Below, piece after piece: positions 15,143 through 21,769 of a stretch of 64,000 nt of DNA. Below the pieces are notes generated by a model. The model saw nothing but the letters and a program-made list of their open reading frames with translations. It ran no database searches and was not told where the DNA came from. Source of the stretch: CAVOEB01 sp965249645 (lineage in GTDB: Bacteria > Pseudomonadota > Alphaproteobacteria > UBA828 > JAPUJA01). The position numbers and the translations under genes are program-made. How positions within the stretch are numbered: the first letter of the stretch is position 1; each line of letters starts with the position of its first letter. The stretch is taken from assembly GCA_965249645.1 (NCBI GenBank), contig CBDFML010000012.1:1679437-1743436 (forward strand), given 5' to 3'.

Positions 15143-16533
15143 CCATGCTGCCGCATATCGCGAGCCGGGTGCTGGATACGCCGCTGGCGATCGGCCAGGC
15201 GAAGCTCGAGGCGATCCTCGCCGTCATCGGCCCGCGCTTCGGCATCGAGGCTCCTGCCTCTGGCATGTTGGGGATCTCCAATCTTGAGGGCCTGCCGGCG
15301 CCCGCCGTCATGGACGGTGCCGGCCGCCGCCGCGGGACGACCTACCTGGTGACGCCCGAGGGCATCGCCGTCATCCCGGTGTTCGGCACGCTGGTCAAGC
15401 GGGCCGGCGCCATCGACGCAGCCTCGGGCCTGACCTCCTACGGCCACCTCGAGGACCGGATCATGGACGCCGCCACCGACCCGGCGGTGCGCGCCGTGCT
15501 GCTCGATATCGACAGCCCGGGCGGTGAGGCCGCCGGCGTGTTCGATCTCTCCGACCTCGTCTACGAGGCGCGGAGCCTCAAGCCGGTCTGGGCGGTCGCC
15601 GACGAGGAGGCGTTCTCCGGCGCCTACGCGATCGCCAGCGCCGCCGAGCGACTGATCGTGCCGCGCACCGGAGGCTTGGGCTCGATCGGCGTCGTCGCGG
15701 TCCATGTCGACCGCTCGGCGCGCGACGCCATGGAGGGGTTCCGCACCACCACCGTCTATGCCGGCGCGGCCAAGAACGAATTCAACCCGCACGAAACCCT
15801 GAAGGACGGCGCGCGCCGGACGCTGCAGGCCGAGGTCGACCGTGTCTATGCGCTCTTCGTCGACACCGTCGCCCGCAACCGAGGTCTCACGGCCGATGCC
15901 GTGCGCGCCACCGAGGCGCGGCTCTTCTTCGGCGAGGACGCGGTCCGCGCCGGTCTCGCCGATGAGGTCGGCACCTTGCGCGATGCTCTGGCGGCACTCG
16001 CCGTAACGCTCGCCGAACCGCGATCGATCGTTGCCGCCCCAGCCGTCCGGCCCGGGGCGGCAAACACCCCACCCAAGCCAACCACCGGAAAGGAGCAATC
16101 CATGAACGACGATACCGTCATCGAAACCATGAATACCGACGCCGACGCGCCGCCGGAACCCGAGACGAGCAATACGCCGCCCCCTCCCGAGGCGACAGCG
16201 CCCAAAGCGGCGAAGCCCGAGCCGAAGACCGCCGAGGTGGTCGACCTCGACACGGTCCGCAAGCAAGCGCGCGGCGAAGGCGCGGCCGAGGCCGGGCTGA
16301 TCGCCGAGCTCTGCACGCTGGCCGGCATGCCCGAACGCACCGCCGGGATGCTCGCCAAGGGGCTTTCGGCCGACGCGGTTCGGCGCGAGCTGTTGACCCT
16401 CAAGGCGGCACAGGACGCCGAGGTGCACAACCATGTGCTCCCCGGCGCCGGTACCGGCGCTCCCGCCAGTCTCGACGACAATCCGGTGGTGCGGGCGGCA
16501 ACCGCCCGGGCCGCCGCTGCAAAGGAGGTCTGA
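15139..16533 (+). CDS. S49-family prohead protease (lambda gpC-like)
   Basis: 464 aa. A SppA/ClpP-fold peptidase domain spans residues 70-290: LLDIDSPGGEAAG strand-turn, nucleophile S160 in EEAFSGAYAIA, oxyanion GGLGSIG, and probable general base K212. The C-terminal ~145 residues are Pro/Glu-rich then helical, a scaffold region. Lambda gpC has the same protease-plus-scaffold layout. An internal start at 16102 would make the scaffold part separately. Confidence 0.88.
   Translation: MTMLPHIASRVLDTPLAIGQAKLEAILAVIGPRFGIEAPASGMLGISNLEGLPAPAVMDGAGRRRGTTYLVTPEGIAVIPVFGTLVKRAGAIDAASGLTSYGHLEDRIMDAATDPAVRAVLLDIDSPGGEAAGVFDLSDLVYEARSLKPVWAVADEEAFSGAYAIASAAERLIVPRTGGLGSIGVVAVHVDRSARDAMEGFRTTTVYAGAAKNEFNPHETLKDGARRTLQAEVDRVYALFVDTVARNRGLTADAVRATEARLFFGEDAVRAGLADEVGTLRDALAALAVTLAEPRSIVAAPAVRPGAANTPPKPTTGKEQSMNDDTVIETMNTDADAPPEPETSNTPPPPEATAPKAAKPEPKTAEVVDLDTVRKQARGEGAAEAGLIAELCTLAGMPERTAGMLAKGLSADAVRRELLTLKAAQDAEVHNHVLPGAGTGAPASLDDNPVVRAATARAAAAKEV
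16102..16533 (+). CDS. Internal in-frame scaffold protein (Nu3-like)
   Basis: ATG at 16102 in the same frame as the protease, preceded by a near-perfect Shine-Dalgarno GGAAAGGAG at 16087-16095. The 143-aa product (MNDDTVIETMNTDADAPPEP...) equals the C-terminal scaffold domain. This is the lambda C/Nu3 arrangement, where an internal start makes free scaffold. A ribosome binding site this strong inside a coding region is otherwise hard to explain. Confidence 0.65.
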   Translation: MNDDTVIETMNTDADAPPEPETSNTPPPPEATAPKAAKPEPKTAEVVDLDTVRKQARGEGAAEAGLIAELCTLAGMPERTAGMLAKGLSADAVRRELLTLKAAQDAEVHNHVLPGAGTGAPASLDDNPVVRAATARAAAAKEV

Positions 16534-16536
16534 TCC

Positions 16537-17208
16537 ATGAACGCTCACGCTGAATCCACCACTCTCGGCGACGTCCTCAAATGCGAGGCGCCGAACCTCC
16601 ACAGCCGCGAGGCCGTCACTGTGCTCGCCGGCGACGGCGAAGATCGGATGCTGAAAGTCGGCGCGGTGATTGCCCGGCGGACCCGGTCCACGGTCACGGT
16701 GACGGCCGGCGACGGCAACACCGGCGACGGTGAAGCCGCGCCGGCCGACCCGCCGCTCGGCGCCCTGGCCGAGGCCGGCATCTACCGGCTCGCCTGCATT
16801 ACCGCCGGGGCCGACGGCGGCACCTTCCAGGTGCTGAGCCCGAGGGGCTACGTTCTGCCCAACCTCACTGTCGGCACGGCCTATGAGGGCGGTCACCTCA
16901 ACCTCACCGTCGCCGACGGCGCCGCCGACTTCGCCGTCGGCGATACGTTCGCGATCGAGATATCGGGCGACGGCAAGGTGGCCGGCCTCGATCCAACGGC
17001 CGTCTACGGCACGGCCGAAGCCATCGGCATCGTTGCCTTCGACGTGACCGCGCCGGACGGCACCGACGCGGAAGTCACGGCGATCCTGCGCGACGCCGTC
17101 CTCGCCGATCGGGCGATCGTCTGGCCCGCCGGTATCACCGAGGCACAGAAGAAAGCCGCGATCGCCGCCCTCGAGGCCCGCGGCATCCTCGTCCGCAAGG
17201 CCGCCTGA
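16537..17208 (+). CDS. Head decoration protein (gpD superfamily)
   Basis: 223 aa. The N-terminus (HAESTTLGDVLKCEAPNLHS) and the REAVTVLAGDG strand resemble lambda gpD-type decoration proteins. The C-terminal segment (DAEVTAILRDAVLADRAI...WPAGI) matches the usual gpD end. It is about twice lambda gpD's length because of an extra beta-rich segment around residues 45-140. It sits between scaffold and capsid genes, as expected. Confidence 0.75.
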   Translation: MNAHAESTTLGDVLKCEAPNLHSREAVTVLAGDGEDRMLKVGAVIARRTRSTVTVTAGDGNTGDGEAAPADPPLGALAEAGIYRLACITAGADGGTFQVLSPRGYVLPNLTVGTAYEGGHLNLTVADGAADFAVGDTFAIEISGDGKVAGLDPTAVYGTAEAIGIVAFDVTAPDGTDAEVTAILRDAVLADRAIVWPAGITEAQKKAAIAALEARGILVRKAA

Positions 17209-17281
17209 GCCCCACTCCCCGCTCTCAACCGCAACACCTGACCAAACGGCCCGGCTCCGCCGGCGCCGGAGGAGCTTTTCC

Positions 17282-18292
17282 ATGCCCATGAACAATCCCT
17301 TCGATACCCCCGCCTTCCACGTGACGGCGCTGACCGCCGCCATCAACATCCTGCCCAACAGCTATGGACGGCTCGAACGCATGATGCTGATGCCGCCCCG
17401 GCCGGTGCGCTTCCGCCAGATTGCCGTGGAGGAGAAGAACGGCGTCCTCAACCTGCTGCCGACCCTCCCCATAGGCTCGCCCGGCACCGTCGGCGAGCGC
17501 GGCAAACGCAAGCTCCGCAGCTTCAACATCCCGCATATCCCGCACGACGACGTGGTGCTGCCCGAAGAGGTCCAGGGCATTCGCGCCTTCGGCTCGGAGA
17601 ACGAGTCCCAGGCGCTCGCCGACGTGATGGCCGATCACCTGCAATCCATGCGCAACAAGCACGCGATCACGCTGGAGCATCTGCGCATGGGTGCGCTCAA
17701 GGGGGTGATCCTCGATGCCGACGGGTCCGCTCTTTACGACCTCTATGCCGAGTTCGGCATCGAGGCCAAGACCGTCGCCTTCGGTCTCGGCAACGCCAAT
17801 ACCAATGTCAAGAACCGCTGCATCTCGGTGCTGCGCCATATCGAGGACAATCTGCGCGGTGAGTTCATGACCCGGGTTCATGCCCTGGTGGCGCCTGAGT
17901 TCTTCGATACGCTCACCAGCCACGCCAAGGTCGAGAAGGCCTATGAGCGCTGGATGGAAGGGGCGGCGCTCCGCGACGATTTGCGCGCGGGCTTCACCTT
18001 CGGCGGCATCACCTTCGAGGAGTACCGCGGCCAGGCGACGGACCCGGACGGCGTGGTGCGCCGGTTCATCGCCGAGAACGAGGGCCATGCCTTCCCGCTC
18101 GGCACCGTCGAGACCTTCGCGTCCTACTTCGCGCCGGCCGACTTCAACGAGACCGCCAACACCCTGGGCCAGCAGCTCTACGCCAAGCAGGAGCCGCGCA
18201 AGTTCGAACGCGGCACCGATCTCCACACCCAGTCCAACCCGCTGCCCATGTGCCATCGCCCCGGCGTGCTGGTGAAGCTAACGGCCGAGTGA
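17282..18292 (+). CDS. Major capsid protein (lambda gpE family)
   Basis: 336 aa. It begins with an NPFDTPAFHVTALTAAIN N-terminal arm, followed by RFRQIAVEEKNGVLNLLPT, and carries LEHLRMGALKGVILDADGS and AKVEKAYERWMEG, all typical of PF03864 phage capsid E proteins with the HK97 fold. A strong GGAGGAG site lies upstream. The 72 bases before it hold nothing else. Confidence 0.92.
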   Translation: MPMNNPFDTPAFHVTALTAAINILPNSYGRLERMMLMPPRPVRFRQIAVEEKNGVLNLLPTLPIGSPGTVGERGKRKLRSFNIPHIPHDDVVLPEEVQGIRAFGSENESQALADVMADHLQSMRNKHAITLEHLRMGALKGVILDADGSALYDLYAEFGIEAKTVAFGLGNANTNVKNRCISVLRHIEDNLRGEFMTRVHALVAPEFFDTLTSHAKVEKAYERWMEGAALRDDLRAGFTFGGITFEEYRGQATDPDGVVRRFIAENEGHAFPLGTVETFASYFAPADFNETANTLGQQLYAKQEPRKFERGTDLHTQSNPLPMCHRPGVLVKLTAE

Positions 18293-18293
18293 G

Positions 18294-18608
18294 GTGACAA
18301 CCCCGTTCGCCACCGCGGTGGATGACTGCTTCCGCCATCTCGGCCGCGATGCCGTCTACACGCCGGAAGGCGGTGACCCCGTGGACGTCCGGGTGATCGC
18401 CAAGCGCCCGGACGAGATCGTCGGCCTCGGCGAGACCCGCATTCACGCCGGCACCGCGCTGCTGGACGTGCGGGTCTCGGAGATCGCCGAGCCGCGGCCC
18501 GGGGACCGGCTGAGCGTCGGCGGCAATGATTACCTCGTCCAGGGCGAGCCCGTGCGCGATACCGAACGCCTGATCTGGACGCTCGAGGCCTGCCCGGCGG
18601 GGGCCTGA
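18294..18608 (+). CDS. Head-tail joining protein (FII-like)
   Basis: 104 aa from a GTG start two bases after the capsid stop. It shows YTPEGGDPVDVRVIAKRPDE and a final RLSVGGNDYLVQGEPVRDTE, the short beta-barrel pattern of lambda FII-type attachment proteins. Size and position agree with that role, which is to complete the head connector for tail binding. Confidence 0.65.
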   Translation: MTTPFATAVDDCFRHLGRDAVYTPEGGDPVDVRVIAKRPDEIVGLGETRIHAGTALLDVRVSEIAEPRPGDRLSVGGNDYLVQGEPVRDTERLIWTLEACPAGA

Positions 18609-18613
18609 CCAGC

Positions 18614-19273
18614 ATGAAGCTCACCGCCACCATGGTCGGCTCGCTGAAAGCCGACATGCAGGCCGAACTCCGCCGTATCGAACGCGCCGTGCCGGACGGC
18701 GTCAAGGCCGCCGGCGACGGGCTGAAGGGGAGTCTGCGCAAGCAGGTGGTCGCCGCCGGTCTCGGCGCCCGGTTGTCGCGCACCTGGCGCGGCAGGACCT
18801 ACGCGAACAAGGGCCACGATGCCGCGAGCCTGGTCTGGTCGAAGGCGCCGCAGATCGCGTTGGCCTTCGATAAGGGTGTGGTGATCAAGGGCAAGGGCGG
18901 CAACTGGCTCGCCATTCCGACACCGGCGGCGCCGAAGCGCGGCGTCGGTGGCAAGCGCATCACGCCGGCCACGTTCCCGACCGCCCGCCACGGGCCGCTT
19001 CGCATGGTCCGCCGCTCCGGCCGTTCGGCGCTGCTGGTGGTCGACGGCGTGCGGGTGAGCGCCCAGAGCGGGCGGGTCGGCCGGCAGGCCAAGGGCGGCG
19101 GGCGCACCAAATCGGGCAGCTTCAAACAAGGCATCGCCACTGTAGCGATGTTCGTGCTGGTGCCGCAGGTGAAGCTGAAAAAGCGGCTCAACGTCGCCGG
19201 CGCCGCCGGGAGTTGGGCACGCAGGTTGCCGAGATTGATCGGCCGTCAGGTACGGGCAACGGCACGACGGTGA
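18614..19273 (+). CDS. DUF6441 tail-completion-type protein
   Basis: 219 aa, basic. The sequence AAGDGLKGSLRKQVVAAGLG, then RLSRTWRGRTY, and AIPTPAAPKRGVGGKRITPA match the DUF6441 family found in the neck/tail-completion position of siphovirus and gene-transfer-agent-like clusters. By position it may be functionally similar to lambda gpZ or HK97 gp10. Activity is inferred from location only. Confidence 0.7.
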   Translation: MKLTATMVGSLKADMQAELRRIERAVPDGVKAAGDGLKGSLRKQVVAAGLGARLSRTWRGRTYANKGHDAASLVWSKAPQIALAFDKGVVIKGKGGNWLAIPTPAAPKRGVGGKRITPATFPTARHGPLRMVRRSGRSALLVVDGVRVSAQSGRVGRQAKGGGRTKSGSFKQGIATVAMFVLVPQVKLKKRLNVAGAAGSWARRLPRLIGRQVRATARR

Positions 19274-19277
19274 CGCC

Positions 19278-19712
19278 ATGTCCAGCAAGACCGAACAAAT
19301 CCTGACCGCGCTCACCGACCGTCTGCGCACGGTGCCGAAGGCCAAGGTCGAGCGCAACACCGCCGCGCCCGAGCGCATCCCGAAGGGCGGGCTGATCGTG
19401 CTGCGCGACGGCGATCCCGGTGAGCCGGAGCAGACCCTCGGCGGCATCGGCGGCGTCTATTACAGCCACGCGGTCGAGATCGAGGTCTATGTCGAGACCG
19501 GCGAGGCGGCCGCCAGGGACGCGGCCTTCGACACCCTGGTCCGGAACATCGGTGCGGCTCTCGATGCCGATCCCACCCTCGGTGGGCTCGCTTTCGGCAT
19601 GACCACTGCCCGGCCCGGGATCGACACCGAGGCGGTGATCGGCGCGCCCGCCATCAAGACCGGGACCATCGACGTGATCGTCGAGTACGAGACCGAAACC
19701 CCGCTCGGCTGA
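19278..19712 (+). CDS. Tail terminator-like protein (gpU position)
   Basis: 144 aa. It starts with a helix (KTEQILTALTDRLRTV) followed by alternating strands including YYSHAVEIEVYVETG and ends TIDVIVEYETETP. The pattern and place (between tail completion and tail tube) fit gpU-type tail terminators. No catalytic residues are seen. The family is diverse, so this is a positional assignment. Confidence 0.55.
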   Translation: MSSKTEQILTALTDRLRTVPKAKVERNTAAPERIPKGGLIVLRDGDPGEPEQTLGGIGGVYYSHAVEIEVYVETGEAAARDAAFDTLVRNIGAALDADPTLGGLAFGMTTARPGIDTEAVIGAPAIKTGTIDVIVEYETETPLG

Positions 19713-19749
19713 CCCGCCGACACCCATCAGACACGAAGGAGAGACCATC

Positions 19750-21015
19750 ATGGCCCGAGCCTATGGTTCGAGCGCCACGCTGCTGCTCAAACGCGAACTC
19801 GCCTACGGGCAGGCGGCGGCCGGCGATTACATCCGCATTCCCTTCAACCGCTGCACCTTGGGCTCCGAGCAGGGGCTGATCGACGACCCGGTGCTGGGTC
19901 AGGGGCGCGACCCCTACGCGCCCTTGCAGGACGCGATCAAGGACGAGGGCGAGATCGTCGTGCCCGTCGATCCGCGCTACCTCGGTATCTGGCTGACCGG
20001 ATTGTTCGGCGATCCCGTGTCAAACACGGTCGCGGCGGCCGGATATATCGACTTCGCGGTCAACCCGTCCGATCAAGACACCATCACCCTGGGCGGCACG
20101 ATCTGGACGTTCGTCTCCGGGGCTTCCTCCGGCGATGAGACACAGATTCAGGCGACGGCGACCCAGACCATCGACCGGCTGGTCGCCGATCTGAATGCGT
20201 CCGCGGACGGCAACGTCTCCGAGGCCACCTATAGCCGCCCGGCCGGTACCCAGCGGCTTCTGGTTGCCCATGATACGGCGGGCGCCACCGGCAACGCCTT
20301 CGCCCTCGCGGCGTCGGCGGCCATGGTCAGCGGCCCAACGCTCACCGGCGGCGGGGATTCCCACGTATTCGCCTCCGGGAGTGACGTTCTGCCGAGCTAC
20401 ACGATCGAGGTGGGCCATCCCCAGGTCCCGGCCTACTTCCGCCATACCGGCGTCGTGTTCGATTCCATCGCGCTCGAGTTCGCGCGCTCGGGCGCCGCGG
20501 CGGCCACCATCCAGTGCGTCGCGCAAGGAGAAGAGCGCTTTGCGGCCAGCCAGGGCGGTACGCCGATGAAGCTCGACTTCCGCCGCATCAGCCAGTTCCA
20601 GGGCTCCATCAGCCGGGACGGCACGGCGGTTGCCAATCTCACCGCCGGCTCGCTCACCTATGCCAACAACCTCGAGAAAATCGAGACCATCCGCTCCGAC
20701 GGTCTCATCGACGGCGCCGATCCCACCGTCGCCGCACTCACCGGTTCCATCGAGGTCCGGTTCGCGGACACGACGCTGATCGATCTGGCCTCGAACGGCG
20801 CCCCGGTCGATCTGGAATTCGCCTATGCGATCGATAGCGGCCTCAAGATCGCCTTCGAGGCCCACGAGGTCTATCTGCCGAAGCCCGCGCTCACGGTAGA
20901 GGGGCCGGGCGGCGTCTCGGCTCGCTTCGACTTCCAGGGCGCCAGGAACGAGACCGAGGGTCGCATGCTCACCGTGACGCTGATCAACGATCTCGACGGG
21001 AGCGATTACGCATGA
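19750..21015 (+). CDS. Tail tube protein with an inserted domain
   Basis: 421 aa. The N-terminal part (RAYGSSATLLLKRELAYG, then YLGIWLTGLFGDP) and the C-terminal LTAGSLTYANNLEKIETI with RFDFQGARNETEG are typical of phage_tube_2-type major tail proteins. Residues about 95-215 look like an inserted beta domain (ITLGGTIWTFVSGASSGDE), which would project from the tube surface. The family is usually about 300-330 aa, so the insertion explains the length. It ends overlapping the gpG start. Confidence 0.8.
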   Translation: MARAYGSSATLLLKRELAYGQAAAGDYIRIPFNRCTLGSEQGLIDDPVLGQGRDPYAPLQDAIKDEGEIVVPVDPRYLGIWLTGLFGDPVSNTVAAAGYIDFAVNPSDQDTITLGGTIWTFVSGASSGDETQIQATATQTIDRLVADLNASADGNVSEATYSRPAGTQRLLVAHDTAGATGNAFALAASAAMVSGPTLTGGGDSHVFASGSDVLPSYTIEVGHPQVPAYFRHTGVVFDSIALEFARSGAAAATIQCVAQGEERFAASQGGTPMKLDFRRISQFQGSISRDGTAVANLTAGSLTYANNLEKIETIRSDGLIDGADPTVAALTGSIEVRFADTTLIDLASNGAPVDLEFAYAIDSGLKIAFEAHEVYLPKPALTVEGPGGVSARFDFQGARNETEGRMLTVTLINDLDGSDYA

Positions 21016-21482
21016 TCTCACTCAAGCAGGAAACTGAACCCTACGAGCTGACGCTGCCCTACGGCGTCACCGTCACCGTGACGCCGTTGACCACCGCCGC
21101 CATGGCGGCGGCGCAAGCCGAGGCGCGCAAGCGTCTGGACGGGTTGCAGGCGCAAGCCAGAGAGCGGACGGAGGCCGGCCTGGCGCTCGACGGCCTGCCC
21201 GATCTCTCGGACGACGGCGCCCGCGAGGGCCAGTACCAGGCGCTGCTGATCCATAGCCTCGCGGCCCGCCACATCACCGCCTGGTCCGGCATCGAGGACG
21301 ATCCGCCGGTGAGCCGCGAGAACGTCGCTGCGCTGATGGACCTCTACCCGGTGGGCGAGCGGTTCATTCAGGAGTTCACGCTGCGCCAGGTGCTGCTGGC
21401 GTCAGCAAAAAACGCATTCGGGCCCTCTGCCGATGGCACCTCCAGCCCGGCGGCGGGCCCGGATACTGCGAAACCTGCGTAA
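21012..21482 (+). CDS. Tail assembly chaperone, short form (gpG-like)
   Basis: 156 aa. It begins with YELTLPYGVTVTVTPLTTAA and has a helical body ending RFIQEFTLRQVLLASAKNAF, followed by a low-complexity tail. Position between tail tube and tape measure is that of lambda gpG. A slippery heptamer at 21407-21413 lies in frame in its 3' part and would divert some ribosomes into the longer G-T form. Confidence 0.75.
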   Translation: MISLKQETEPYELTLPYGVTVTVTPLTTAAMAAAQAEARKRLDGLQAQARERTEAGLALDGLPDLSDDGAREGQYQALLIHSLAARHITAWSGIEDDPPVSRENVAALMDLYPVGERFIQEFTLRQVLLASAKNAFGPSADGTSSPAAGPDTAKPA

Positions 21483-21769
21483 CGGAAAAAGCGCCCTGCG
21501 CCCAAGGCGGCCTCGGCCTGAACGGCGAGCCCTGCCCGTATGGCGAACACGCGCCGGTCGCGTTGGAGGAATACCAGGCCTGGGAGGTGTTCACGGCCTC
21601 CCTCGGGCAGCTCCGCATCGCGCCCTCGGGCCGCGTGCTCGGGATCGACATGACCGCGGCGCTCGGTATCGCCCGGGCGCGCGGCTTCGATGAGAGCGTC
21701 ATCTCAGAGCTGTTGCAGGCGGCCGAGGCTGGGCTGATCGAGGCGATGAACGACAAGGACACCCAATAA
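21012..21769 (+). CDS. Tail assembly chaperone, -1 frameshift form (gpGT-like)
   Basis: Reading GCA AAA AAC to 21413 and then slipping back one base opens a frame that runs without stops to TAA at 21767-21769. The extension is about 118 residues. It contains a CETC pair and further Cys (CAQGG, EPCPYGEH), which could bind zinc, then a coding-like segment EEYQAWEVFTASLGQLRI ending in EAMNDKDTQ. Lambda and most siphophages make gpG and gpGT at a fixed ratio this way. The tape measure gene starts at the stop of this form. Confidence 0.8.
21407..21413 (+). other. Programmed -1 ribosomal slippery heptamer A AAA AAC
   Basis: AAAAAAC in the phase X XXY YYZ relative to the gpG frame (GCA AAA AAC). 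It sits about 70 bases before the gpG stop, with an open -1 frame continuing 118 codons. This is one of the most efficient bacterial slippage sequences. Confidence 0.8.

Noticed and set aside
15055..17358. 767-aa open frame on the minus strand under the protease, decoration and spacer region
   Set aside because: It mirrors plus-strand genes with clear family motifs; low-complexity composition and no recognisable domain. High GC keeps the antisense frame open. The same applies to 59226-61523, 21376-23394, 11409-12653, 13484-14854 and 26411-27958.
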